Below are positions 46,065-58,923 of a stretch of 64,000 bases of DNA, piece by piece. The position numbers and the translations under genes are program-made. The notes below the pieces were generated by a model, which saw only the letters and a list, made by a program, of their open reading frames with translations, made no database searches and was not told where the DNA came from. This DNA comes from Argopecten irradians (Eukaryota; Mollusca; Bivalvia; Pectinida; Pectinidae). The stretch's first letter is position 1; each line of letters begins with the position of its first letter. The stretch lies in contig NC_091134.1 of assembly GCF_041381155.1 (NCBI RefSeq), positions 41,685,338 through 41,749,337 of the forward strand, given 5' to 3'.

Positions 46065-48330
46065 TCAGGCGGTATGAAAAAGAAGTCTTAGGATAACACA
46101 AGATAAAGCAGTGACCTTGATATAGAAACTGTCTCCTTGTAGATTAAGAGCAGAGGAAGAGTCAAGGTAATTAGTACTTGGGATACAGAATCGATCCAGA
46201 AGTAGATGTCCAATGGGAAGGAAAGTTATTGTACAGTTCCCGACACGTGGACAAGGAAACTGACTAACACCATCGATGGCTCTCTGCTGATCCTCATTGT
46301 ATGGTTGAAAGAACAACACATCAACTTGTATCTCTATACATTGTGTCTTGTTCTTCGTAAACCCTGGAACGATCATGTGGTTACTAATATCGTAGACAAG
46401 CTCTGGGTAGGCCATACTCTGATAGAATTCTATAATGACTCTCGTGTTCAAGTCTTTCACTTTGTCATCATCAGTTAAAATTGGATACACAAACCTGTAG
46501 TTAATAAGGCTCACGTTCGGTTTGTAGATTCGTCTGCATATACCACCAATGCGTACAAATCCAATTCCACAACCTTTCCATTTGGGCATTTTATATGCAT
46601 AAGCCTGAGGGCACTTCAAATTGGATGTAAACTTTTTGGGATGAGTTGAAGAGTATCTCCAAAAAGAATCTTTTATCGGATATGTAGGAAATGTAAGAAC
46701 CACAGGGACAGGAACTAAACACGTCAGCATGTCCAGAGAGCACATGAAAAACGCACTGGTTTTCTTGTATGAAATATTCAAACGATTGGGCAAAAGTTAA
46801 ATTTACACCTAGAAATTTCCGTAAGCCCTTTTCAACGTCACATTGCTCAGAGTTAACTATAATAGGTACGGTATTGTAGTCTAGTCGATCGTGACAGATC
46901 GCGCAGAATTTATTTCTAAACGTCAAATGTAAACCTGATCTGTTAACAGGCGAAATAACAGGTAATAACTCATCAAATGTATCGTGTCGTGGACTTCCAC
47001 ACATTTCCTTAGTAAATGTATTTTTCCATCTCTCAGGACATTTGGTGATGATAACATGTAATGCATCTACATACGTATCACACCCAATACTATCATAGAA
47101 ATCATGTTGTTCATTTTCAATCCTTGGGTAACAGTAATCTTTGTAACATACCATTTCACCACCTAAATACGTATAGAACGACATGTGAACAGAAATGTTA
47201 GATACATTACGAAATCCATAATCAAGTGCCAGGTCAACATCAGGCAGGTACTTGAAGTTACATTTGCACAAATCAAATGCTTCTTGGAGTATAATCATTT
47301 CAATTTCGTCAGGACGAGCAAAAAAGACGTCTGTATGGATAATTATAGACCTTTCGTCATTATCTGCAAGGTTTCTGTCAAAACGACGCAGTCTGTGTTC
47401 CATTATTCATAAATAGTAAACACCAAACTTTTCAAATATTCTATAAAGTTTGCTGGAAGCCTTATATATCGCCATTCGCATCATGTTTATACTTTGCAAA
47501 TAACCACCAACATATGGATCGAATGAAGATACAAACGTAAACTGTTCTAAACATCTGTTGAAGGCTAAAGTCTGTCGACAGGAGCCATTCAGCCTTCTAA
47601 ATCCGAACTGACATTCTTCATTTTGTCCATTTATATCCAACTTCCTGCTACAGTTTAATGTAGGTAGGTGATTGATTCTTGCATCAATGTCGTAAACAAA
47701 TTGAAACAGGATAATTTTCTTTTTATCTAGATGAGCACAGCTGCAACGATTAGCAATGTTGTTAATATCATATGGAATATATTTTTCACAATGATTGAGT
47801 AGGTATAGGGCGGTGCTATTTAAAATGTACTCTTCGGCTAGACTTTGTAACATACCAACATGACAATATGGATGACTCATGTAGTATACAGAATTCCGAA
47901 ATGTCAACTGGGAATGGCAAAAGCCACAGAACTTATTGCGAAATGTTACTGTCAATCCAAAATATTCTACAGTCATAGGTATAGTCTGCTCTGGTTTGTC
48001 AGAAGGCTCCTCACAAAGGTGGCCTGTTGTACTGTTAGTCCAGTCGTCCGGGCATAGTGCGACAACCAGATGAGACGAGAATAAATTTGGAACACATGAG
48101 AAGTATTTATGTGAGATAATGGCAGAGGTTCGGTTGTTTGAAGTGGTAATATCATTAGCGCAACATGCCGGATCCTGATCACAGTAACCATCACAAGAAC
48201 AGTTGCAATTTTCGAATGAATACTGTTAGAAGCATTCATCATTAGTAAAACATGAAATTGTTTGCAAAATGAGGCAAATAAGTAGCAAAACACTATACAA
48301 AGAATATTCTGTTAAACACGTTGGAGATAT
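46065..48330 (-). pseudogene. Broken cysteine-rich ectodomain gene (Mth/adhesion-GPCR-like)
   Basis: Read on the minus strand from 48330: a hydrophobic leader (LLLICLILQTISC), then CNCSCDGYCDQDPACC, ALCPDDW, and two copies of a motif TFRNKFC-x-x-CH (about 47930 and 46910), later CP...GCGIGF...CRR. This cysteine pattern is what I associate with long extracellular regions of expanded mollusc Mth- or adhesion-type receptors; that link is from memory. Lesions: the start codon is ATA where the duplicate at 50340 has ATG; TAA at 48226-48228; in-frame TGA at 47407-47409; and a frame change between about 46600 and 46790. No seven-helix region follows. The frames run intronless over 2.2 kb. Confidence 0.6.
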
Positions 48331-48340
48331 TTTTCCTTCC

Positions 48341-49335
48341 CGTGTGGTCACAAAACAAATCTCTGGTTATATGCTATTATATAGATATAGTCATCGTTAT
48401 GTAGTATTTAGAATGATGTGAACCACAAAAACGTTTTGTTCGCACGGAAATTGTTTTTGCTTCACAAAGGCAGTAAATATTGGTGAAAGAACGCCACAAA
48501 CATAATTTCCTATCCGCTTCTATATGGTATCGTCATCAATAAAGTGAATTTCGCTGGAATCTGCGTTATTGAAGATGTATTATTTGATTCGTAAAATTTT
48601 ATTATTTGAACAACAAAAACAGATTAAAAAAATGATGTGTCCTATAGAAGGGGTTTTATAAACCCCATATATGTAGAATATCGTATATGCTTATAATTCA
48701 GTATTGACACACCAACAGCGCACTTAATTAGTTATGTTCAAACCATCTCGATTCGTATTGGTTAACACCTGACATTTGACATTGGGCTATATTCTAATAG
48801 CGCAAGCTCATTTTTTGACAAATGTCAATAAATTGAAATGTCATGATTGTTTGATTGATTGATTGAATTATCTTCTTATTTTACTGATAGTGCAATTTTT
48901 TAAAACCCCTTTCACACAGTTGCAACACGATTCTGACACGGACAACAACGGTCTGTCTATAGATAATCGCGGTAACTGCACGGACGTATGATGATAACGG
49001 AATGTGCCAGGTGTATCAGTATTACGGTTTGTGCCGTTCTAATCCCGGTTAGCTCAAGAAGAAATCCGGTGTTGATACGGATGCACGGTCCATACAGGGT
49101 GATGGTGGATTGTCACGGACTGTCACGGATTGATAGTCTGTGTTGAACCGGCGCCTCATTCGTGAATGTGTGAAGTGGGTTTTAGGGACGGTCTCCTCTA
49201 AATGTAATGCGTTCGTGTTAATGTCGGTATATTTTGGAAGACCACGGTATGTTCATGCTGTGTCTGTTTGCAGTTGTGGAAACTATAACCCATTAACAAT
49301 GCACCATAAAAATATAATGAAAAACATTTCTCGTT
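48341..49335. other. Upstream flank of the pseudogene and unassigned DNA
   Basis: 48341-48800 is duplicated at 50340-50790 (for example acataatttcctatccgctt in both). 48900-49200 is richer in G+C, with words such as tcacggactgtcacggattg, but matches no family I know. Confidence 0.45.
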
Positions 49336-49690
49336 AAACGCGATGACTATCTCGTCCAAACGCGTCAGATAGCACATTATAAAGAGATACAAAAGAATCA
49401 TCTCGTTTCAATGAGCTAGCTATATATATATAGGTTTCTGGTTTTTACGTGTTCATTATCTCGTTTTTTACGCGTTTGTGATCTCGTTTTAATGCGTTAG
49501 TTATCTCGTTTTAACGCGTTAATTATCTCTTTTTCAGGAAATTATTATTGCTAATTATCACGTTTTATCGTGTCAATTATCTTGTTAAAACGCGTTAGTT
49601 ATCTCGTTTAAACACGTCTCGTTTTAAACAGATAATTATCCCGTTAAAGCAATATAACTAATGTGTCAAAACGAGATAAATAACGAAAAA
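49336..49690 (+). repeat. Diffuse repeat of atctcgtttt/acgcgtta words
   Basis: At least eight imperfect units of about 20-30 bp based on ttatctcgttttaacgcgtt, with both orientations present near the end (aaacgagataaataacg). It looks like an old, diverged satellite. Confidence 0.6.
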
Positions 49691-50139
49691 GTAGCGGGCC
49701 GAGGCTAGAGCGTCCCTCGACCAGAAATTGCTTTTACCCATATCATTATTCTTGTTGAAAATATCATCTGCCGACGATTTTGCATTTTAAGTCCGAACGA
49801 ATTTCCCATATTTTACATATATCGGGGTTTATTGATACAATAATTCACTTATATGATATATAAGATATCGTTCAATATTTCAACTTTAGGAATTGTAATA
49901 AATATTGTTCAGACATATACAATATATTTATATTGGGTAAAAACGAATTTTACTTAAAACGAAAAAAATCGCTTTCTGACTTACCGAGTAAATATAAATG
50001 GTGATTATGTATAGATCAAATATGTAACGAAAAAATTGGGAAAATTTTAACATACTTAAAGTCTTTTTTGATGTTATCATTCAAACAAGGCGCAAAACAC
50101 AATTCCAACCCATTGATACCATGTCCCTAGCAGTATCTA

Positions 50140-50340
50140 TCAAAACCAAGCGGTATGAAATAAAAGTCTGTAAATACAGTGATCCTGATCACAGTAACCA
50201 TCACAAGAACAGTTGCAATTTTCGAATGAAAACTGTTGGAAGCATTCATCATTAGTAAAACATGAAATTGTTTGCAAAAAGAGGCAAAAAAATATCAAAC
50301 CAATATACAAAACATGTCTTGTGGAACACGTTGCAAACAT
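50140..50340 (-). pseudogene. Internally deleted copy of the ectodomain gene
   Basis: ATG at 50338-50340, a signal-peptide-like leader (LIFFCLFLQTISC), then the start of the cysteine-rich region (CNCSCDGYCDQDH). There the sequence jumps to the border repeat, which in the larger copy lies beyond the 3' end, so about 2.1 kb is missing. At 50227 this copy keeps a CAA codon where the larger one has TAA. The upstream flank to about 50790 is also duplicated. Confidence 0.6.
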
Positions 50341-50799
50341 TTTTTTCTTTTGTGTGTTGACAAAACAAATCTCTGGCAATATAGTTTTATATAGATCTAT
50401 TTATCGTTATGTAGTAATGGTAATGGTGTGAACCACAAAAGGCACAATAGCAGTAAATATAGGTGACAGAATGCGACAAACATAATTTCCTATCCGCTTA
50501 TAAACGGTATCTATATCAATAAAGTGGAATTAGCTGGAACTTGTTTTATTGAGTATTTATAACTTGATTAGTAATGTGATATGTGATAAAAACAAAAATA
50601 TCAAACATTTGATCTCATGAAATGGGTCATGAAAAAGTGGTTTTACAATCAACGTAGAACTTGAATATCATATATGTTTACTATTCAGTATGGACACACA
50701 AACAAGGCATCTAATTGGCTATGTCCGACCTCTCTCGATTCGTGATTCGTATTGGTTGAAGCATGACCTTTGGTATTGGATAACTTTCTAATAACACAA

Positions 50800-53700
50800 G
50801 GTCTCTTTTTCTTGTCAAATGTTAATCACCAAAGACAAACATTCACGATACAAATTTTGTGTTGTTTAGGAAAATAAAACAAGTAGTTTGAATACCACGA
50901 TTGTTTGTTTGCCGCATGTTTTAGTGTATGGGTGTCTTTTTGTTTTGGGAGGCTGTGGCATATTCGTTTTGTATAATCATGTAAAAGTGAAACTTCTGAA
51001 TTTTTATTGTGATATCTAACTGAAGCCTGCGGCCAAGCACACCGACAAGCGCACCCCATCCGGTCACATTATATTGACAACGGGTAAACCTGTCGTCTCA
51101 CTCCCTTGCTGCTGAGCGCTGGGTAGGAGTACACATTACCTCATTTACAGACTATGGTGCGTCTCGACCCGGGAATAGTACTTTCATCACAATGGCGAGC
51201 GCTCAACCTAAGATCTAAAGTAAATCGGTGGCAGTGGAGACGTTATAAAAAACGGCTATTTTGGAAGAAGGGGACACGACAAATATCTGTCGATGAATCA
51301 CAATGATCAAACGTTAACTCTTAAATAATACCTGAAAATGATAATGTCACTGGTCGACTATTTGTATGTGAACAGCCATATATTTATAGGCAGACAAAAT
51401 AAGGCAAACCCAAAAGCATGATAGGTCGATGTAAGGTTATGACTGGATAGAAATAATCGTGGCATGAATGCAATGAGCATCAGAGAAAAAAAATCACTTA
51501 AGAGTAAACTTCAGAAATGTTCCTTACTGCGACATTGGAGATACCGTCATATCCCACCCGTAGTTCTTGGGTTTAATACGCAGACAGTGACCATCGACCG
51601 GGGCCTTGTGCAGTGATCCAAGAAGTTCCTTTGACATTACCGCAAATGACGACAAATAGTAAAGTGCCAGGCTGTCGGAATCAACAAGTTGACTTACATG
51701 TGAAACCAGCTGTTTTAAAACGAGACGTTGTCTCCCTTTGACTGTGTTGTAAATATGATTATGTTAGCGTTATTGTTGGAATGGTTTAAATTGCATTGCT
51801 AAACATAAAACAGTATAATTAATAGAATGAACTAAAATCAATCCTTTTTGTTACAGCATAGCTGTTTCTCACCACATGTTGGTTCCAGAGCATGTGTAAA
51901 AATTATTATGTAAATAATATAAAAATGAGAGAACGCGTTGTGATTTAAACTATCCATATAGCGAATAAAATATGTATTTTAATTTCTTACTGAATGAAGA
52001 TTGGTTGTTATTTATTCATTTAGTTTGAATGTAACACATCTTTTTGTACTATGGTTCATGAATACAAATATATGTTAAATCAATTCTGTTAAATTTTATG
52101 GGATACGTTAGTTGTTATACAATCGAATGTCAAATTTCTTTTTAAAATTTGAAAAAAACACTGAAATTAGAGATAAAGACTACTATGATGCCCTGCTGTC
52201 GCCATTCCATGATCATATGAAGTGATTAAATTTGTGTTTTCACTGAAATGTGTAAGCAATTCTTTATTATCTTTTATTTGACACAGGGAATCTGCTCACA
52301 TCGCTAAAAGTGTTTTAATTATTCAACGTATTGCTTTTTTACCCTTTATTGACAGTTTTTCTATAATCACTCATCTATCATTTCATTTCAAGAAAACATT
52401 TCAATATTACAAATAAATAACAAAATTTGGTCGTAAACATTTCCCTCAAAAAGAAAATTCACAATCCAAGATCCAAGGGTGTCGTTTGAGAAATGGTGGA
52501 ATTAGCCACACGTACCGTTCGTTGATAACCACACTATGTCAAGGGAGAAGTTAGGAAGGATTAAAAGGATGAAATCCCAAATTGAGTTGCTTTTTATGAT
52601 CAGCAGGTACAATTCTTATGTAAGTACATGTACAGTTTCTAGAAAAAAAAGCAAGCAGAGTATTATGGAATATTTATGCAACTTGCTTAAAGGTGAAGAA
52701 CAATTTTGATAACCGACTGCATCATGTCACCATAAAGCGACTTATTCATATCTCTTCAACCACATTTAGGCCTATATTGTGCTTGTATTTTCGGTCAAAG
52801 TTTCCATCGTGATCAATTGGTTAAAACTGCATATTGTTGTCTTTTTTAAGTTGTTGATTTTGTGAATACCTCTACAGCAACAGAATGTACAGATGTCGTC
52901 TTTGGGATCGAGTGACAACAAAGGTGTAATATACATTAAAGATTTATCTTCACATTTTCAAATATTTAAATCTAACAAATGATCTCTCATTTTCGTACAT
53001 CTAAAAAGTCGACGCGATTATCTGTGTTGCTTCTGTTTGCGCTCGCACAAATGTATTCGAAATCTTGATATTTCACGTTACGGTGTGCTTGTTTGGTGTC
53101 TTCGCTGGCATGTTTCAGTTGGGTGGAGTATAAAAGGGCAAGAGTTCCTCTATTACAAAAAAAAAAAAAAAAAAAAAGAAAGAAAGAAAAACATGCAAAT
53201 CACACTCCGTCATTAACCGATCCTAGCTGTTAATAGGACGTTACTTTAACCAAACAAAAAACTTCACATTATCTTTAAAATTGTAGAATCGTACACAAAA
53301 TTTTATCGCTCTGAATGTGACTATATTGACTATTCAACTGCTTGGGACGATTTTAATATAAACATTCAGATGCAGATGCTATGAACATTTTTTCCTTGCT
53401 GCGAAAACTACATACCTTCTGGACGCGTGTGTGTGTTGAAACGATAATTGTGATATAGATAAAATAAAAAAAATGATGCACAAAAGCTGTGATGAAAGAC
53501 CTTTGTTAATCTTATTTGTGGAAATAAATTTGTTAAAATGTTTGAATTAAAATCATGACAAAGGTACGTGTAAAGTACCTTCCAAATGGTAGATTTATGT
53601 GTGTATGTGTGTCTGAAATGAAAGCGTTGTGTGCCTCGTCAACATTCATGTGATTGGTCGAATTGTAAAAATTAAAATGTTTGTAACAGTTGTAAGGTAT

Positions 53701-53880
53701 AATGGTAAACAAAAGTCATACACAACTGACGAGCTTAGTGGGAATGAGAACTGCGATGTATCAGTATACAAATGTAGATTAATGACAGGATTTTTAAAAC
53801 AAACAGAAATTTCACTTGTGCGATCACACTTTAAGAACTAGATGAAGCTCTAGTAATTGTATTTTGTAATCAAGTATTGA
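50800..53880. other. Region without recognisable genes
   Basis: 51060-51235 (gtcgtctcactcccttgctg then ctgagcgctgggtagg) resembles a tRNA-derived or other dispersed mollusc repeat. A run of about 20 A followed by gaaa repeats is at 53155-53188, and a SINE-like tail (cctagctgttaataggacgt) at about 53222. The remainder is AT-rich, and no ORF here looks coding. Confidence 0.35.
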
Positions 53881-55305
53881 AAAACTTCCTGATAAATTTC
53901 CGAGTAGTCTAAATATAGTGCCCTGGTAAATTTCCATAATATGATCCACCCTTTATGATATGTCCCAGTGGTGTGGTATTGTGATTTAAATTAACACATC
54001 ACCATTTTGTTATTTAAGGTACTCAAGGATAGCGATTATTCTTAAGGGGTTCGAGAGCGAAGAGTTTACGTATGTAAAATAGGCAATCAGTATTTATCAA
54101 TATTAATACTATGCAATAAGGCTTGCATTTATAATATGAATAAAAAAGGGATTTTAGTCTTTGTGTACGCAGGATAAAATTTGTTAATCTAAATATAGTG
54201 CCTTTTATGTCATATAACATACAGATATATTCCCCAGCGTAAGTTTTCATGTCAATTTGCAAAATAAGATTCATCTCTTTTACAAAGTGGTCATATGGTA
54301 GTGATTAACTTCAAATGACAATAATTATATCGTCAACTTCTTCATTCTTAAGGGGTTCGAGAGCGAAGAGTTTACATATGTTATAGAAACAGAAGCCATT
54401 TTTTTCCGAAAAATATTAATGAAAACAAATCAAAGTAAAAATGTTGTGAGAAACAAGTTTGGCGTAACATTCATTCTGGACAAATGGGCGAAATTATTTA
54501 AATGGCTAGCGTAAACAAAAGGTTTTTTTGTTTCTACGTAATTAGATCGACTGGTTAAAGTAGGTTACACTTTAAACGGGCCCTATACGACTAATACGCT
54601 AGATCTGGAATGAATTCACGCACATAAAGACATTCAGTAGAGAACAAACCGGTAATCCATGTACATGTAGGTATATATCTATATATACCGGTAATCATTT
54701 GATCGTATTTCAATTTAAAAAACCGTTATTTGTTCAAGCTGGTTCTCCGAAGTATTATGACAGCACATGTATACACGTATAACTGAATTTATTAACTGAG
54801 ACACATACCATAATAATATATTTGTCGTTGTGAATTTAAATCTCGTATTGGAGTAAATATGTGGTAATGTTTTAAAAGGTAGAAATCAATACAGAAATAC
54901 AAAGAAAAAAACAAAAACTATGATTTAAAGGCAGAATCGATAATAATGTTAACAGATCTATTATGTCTAAATAATTACATTTATCATATGGAATAAAATG
55001 GGATTTGTCTATGTATACGTATGATTACATTCAACAGTCTGAATATCGTGCCCTTATATGTTAATAAACATATTTATTATTGATGAAAACCTGTCATGTG
55101 TCTCTACACGAATATACTATATCTATGTTCAATGCAAAGATATTGTGGATATCAAACTCATTCCTGTTTTAAAAAAACAAATACACACAAGGGAAAACAC
55201 TTGTAATCCATATAAGTTTATATATATTTGTGTGTAATCATTCGATCGTATTTTAATTTTAAAAATGCCATAGTATATTCAATGCTGGGACGGGAGTAAT
55301 AAAAA

Positions 55306-55355
<50 letters not shown>

Positions 55356-56200
55356 TTAAATGCAGTTGCAAATCGATACTTATGCTAAAGATTTAATTAT
55401 CTAAATAATTACATTTATCTTCTATGTAGAACGAAACAGATTTTGTCTATGTATGATAACATTAAAAAACATACATACATACATATTATTACCCATCGTA
55501 AATGTTTACTTCAATTATCCATTATAAAACGGCAAACATGGTAGTGGTTTTGATTAACATAATAATATTGATTGAAAATTATGATCATAATTTTCTTATA
55601 TAAAGTGTTCAACATATGTTGATATGACAAATGGTGATAATTGTTATGCCATTTTGATTATAAAATGCATTTATTACCATACTGATGAAAATCAGTCAGA
55701 TATTTGTACAAGCCCATACTATCTTTGTGCTCAATGTAAAAATGCTTTGAACAATAGGATGGACATCAAACCTATTCACGGTTTTACAAAATTTATCTAA
55801 ATGACTACCGTAAACAAAACGATTTTTCGTTTCTAATTCGATCGACTGGTTAAATTATGTTAGATTTTAAAAGGACGCTATAAGAGGTTGGATTTGGCTT
55901 TAATTCAAGCGCTCAAGCACACAAGAACAGAACTCGCTCGCAATGCATGTAGGTATATACAAAGTCTATACCATAAAGGTAATCATTCGATCGTATATGG
56001 ATTTAACAAACATTGTTTGGTCAGGTTGGTACCCCAAAGGTGTATGGAAGTACATGTCTACACATGAAGCTAAGGACATAAATAAGGTTGGTTGTTTTAA
56101 TATACGTCATATGAACATTTACTGGTACATATATTTCTGACATTGTGAATTCAACGCTGGGACAGGAGTCAATGAAATCTGGTAATTTCTAAAACGGATA
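53880..56200 (+). repeat. Diverged tandem repeat with a period of about 1.3 kb
   Basis: Recurring anchors in the same order: atggctagcgtaaacaaaag (about 54503) and atgactaccgtaaacaaaac (about 55800); gatcgactggttaaa at about 54547 and 55847; cggtaatcatttgatcgtat at about 54690, gtaatcattcgatcgta at about 55236 and 55979; gctgggacgggagtaa and gctgggacaggagtca near 55281 and 56156. The spacing of the first sets is 1.29-1.31 kb. Copies are heavily changed. Confidence 0.6.
55313..55352. repeat. (AT)n microsatellite
   Basis: About 20 uninterrupted AT units. Confidence 0.9.
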
Positions 56201-58042
56201 ACACTATGTATTCTTAATGGATTGCGTTTATTTTACTTTGTATGTTTATTTGCTATCTATAAATGGATAAGTTGTGCTATATATATACACATGTTACCAT
56301 TTTGTAACAATACGTAGACTTTTCTGTTATTATAGTAGTATTTGTAATCCTTCGAATGTATTTTTATACAGAAGTGGACACAAGATAATTGCTGTTGGAG
56401 TTGAGTCTTTGTGTTTACTGACCATTTTAGTGCCTTCGCCAAGGACAATTATAATGGATAAACGCAATAGAGGTAGGTACAAATTAATGGTATATTCATT
56501 GTGAAAATCATATTTATATACATGTCGAGCTAAAAACAGATAATTTCAGTCATATGTAATTTAATGAATTCACCAGCTAATATCTTTAAGTTCCTATTTT
56601 TATATTGTTTAGTTGGTCAATTAGTTTTATTTGCATATACTGCATATGCATAATTTTCTAAAAATCATAGTCTTCAAAATGCTTGAACCACATGTGTTTT
56701 ACAACAAGTGTTCAAATCATTTTTTGAAACAGTTTACGCGGCGTTGGAAAGGGCGCCCGCCATTTACATTTACAAGCTTTACGAAAGGTACTGATTGTAT
56801 TGTTTAATTTCTAACTCGTAACAAGTTTATAGTGAGGCAAGGTATGGAAATTTGATTCCACAAATACTTGTGATTATTTAGTTCTTTGATATGAAATTGC
56901 TTAATGTCTGTTAGAATGCTATGGACTTCGTTCTGCGGTTCTCGTAACAACATTTCGAAAGCGTGGTTTACTTTTACGAATGTATTTTATTGTAATGTTT
57001 TAATTTACTGATTACATACATACATATGTATCTGGTTATACATCCATATGCTTCAACAAGGTAACAAAATTACCCCTCTTGAGGAAAACCATGACATTAC
57101 TCTAGAAAGCAATGATCAAAATGACACGGATACACATTCGAGGGTAAAACGTACATTTAAGTTATACATTATCACATTGCAAGGCTACTTTACAACGCTC
57201 AGCATTTTGATATCGCAAACTGTTTTTAACTCTCGTTTCATTGGAATGTATATAACATTCCAATGCTACAACATAAACGTCATAACAACAACTAGAATTA
57301 GATAAAGAAGCAAAAAAAACGACTGTTCTTGTTAGAAAGATTATGGTAATGTAACCATACTGCCAATAATACACTCTTCACTGATCATGTTTGTGGATAA
57401 TCAGGGAACGGGCCTAATCACATGTCATATAACCGAATGGTTTGTAATGATATATATTGGCATATATGCTTATGTTATTATACATTTATCACTCTAGTAA
57501 GTTGAATCATATGAATACAAATAATTTACTATGCATTCAATGTATATGTTTATGTGAAGTGCGATGTGTGTGTTTTGGGAGACTGGTATAGTCGTGTTGT
57601 CTTCTTTTTCCGTTTGGCCTGTTGTACTCTGAAAACACTTCCTACATGCTTCCTTCATTCTGGATAGACAGAGTATAATGATGACCAGCTACTGATGCTG
57701 TTTTTTGTGTAATCAAATTTAGTTTTTAATAACATTAATGCAATGTTATCCTTATAAACAATATACTTTATATTATACAACTAATTACATTACTGCATAA
57801 ATATAGTTAGATATTGATAGGATGAAATACATAAGTATATTCAATGTATGTTTATGATAATTATCAGTACCATTTTTATGATTTTATTTAAAGTAGTATC
57901 TGCTTCTTTTCTATCTAACAAAAGTATGCTTTATTCAGTACACTGTCCAACATACAATGTACTTCGTCCTTTCATTTTAATAATTTCTGTCCTATTATGG
58001 GATCAAAAATGGAAAATAAAATTAATTGATTTACAGCTAGTA
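56200..58042. other. Region without a confident gene
   Basis: AT-rich. Two small exon-like pieces at 56454-56472 and 56733-56787 join in phase but cannot be extended (see findings). An ORF at 57048-57305 is low in complexity at its end and has no family signature. Confidence 0.3.
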
Positions 58043-58142
58043 GCCAAAGAGTGGAATAAAAAGCAAGCGGACACCAGCTTTGACATGTGTTTAATCACGA
58101 CTTAAATTAGAATCTGAAAACATCCCAAATGGGAATACAACA
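58043..58142 (+). repeat. 5' LTR remnant
   Basis: Shares gcaagcggacaccagctttg and ttagaatctgaaaacatc with the 3' LTR. Similarity begins only near 58043, so the promoter-bearing left part is absent. Confidence 0.75.
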
Positions 58143-58191
58143 TATGGCGACGAGGATGGGATCCCTATTTGTTTAAGGGACACATTTTGAA

Positions 58192-58923
58192 ATGGCGGCG
58201 TCTATCAATGCGGATATCGGAGGGATTCCCCAGTTTGAGTGTCATGGTGAACCAACGTCAATCGGGGCAAGATGGAAAAAATGGCGTAGGGCATTTGAAC
58301 TGTTCGTGACAGGTAAAGGGGTTACAGATCCTGAACAGAAGCAAGCGTTATTATCGCATTGCGGAGGAATGCAGATGCAAGACATATTTTACACGTTCCC
58401 TAATGTAACTCCAGGGACCACACAAACTGTTTATTCGGTGGCGTTAGATCAGCTAGACCAGTATTTCACCCCCCAAGTCAATGTTCCTTTTGAGAGACAT
58501 TTATTCAGAAATATTTCACAGCAGCCCTCAGAGACAATTGATCAATTAATAACACGATTGCGTCAAAAAGCGGAGTTCTGTGATTTTATTGATGTTAACG
58601 AGCAAATCCGGGATCAGGTAATAGAAAAATGTTTATCTCACAATCTAAGGCGGAAATTACTTGAAAAAGGGAGAAATCTGACTTTAGACCAATTACAGGC
58701 GGTAGCTAGAGCGATGGAAACTAGTGAAAAACAGGCCGTTAGTATTGAAGGTACTACACCACGTGGTGAGCAGGTCAATCGAGTGCACCAAACTAGCAAG
58801 CGTCGGGGTGATCCTGATCGCCAAACCGGAAGCAATGTTATCGTTGTGGAAGTAATGCACACTTGCAGAAGTCTGACTCATGTTCTGCGAAGGATAAGGA
58901 ATGTTTCAAGTGTCACAAGATAG
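58192..58923 (+). pseudogene. gag of the Ty3/gypsy element
   Basis: ATG at 58192 opens a 243-codon frame with a capsid-like region (W-rich start, QTVYSVALDQLDQYF..., SETIDQLITRLRQKAEFC). The nucleocapsid part, with two CCHC-like knuckles (CYRCGSNAH..., CFKCHKIGHFSKMC), continues in the -1 frame from about 58830. The frame change falls between capsid and knuckles, so it is more likely a base loss than a programmed gag-pol shift. Confidence 0.75.

Noticed and set aside
47973-48293. Minus-strand 106-codon ORF
   Set aside because: It is a shifted frame over the cysteine-rich start of the ectodomain pseudogene, whose true frame shows CSCDGYC and ALCPDDW.
57048-57305. Possible exon or small protein gene
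   Set aside because: The start looks peptide-like, but it joins no neighbour in phase and the rest has no family signature.
58863-58923. Programmed -1 gag-pol frameshift
   Set aside because: The frame change lies before the zinc knuckles, which belong to gag, and no slippery heptamer is evident; a base loss explains it better.
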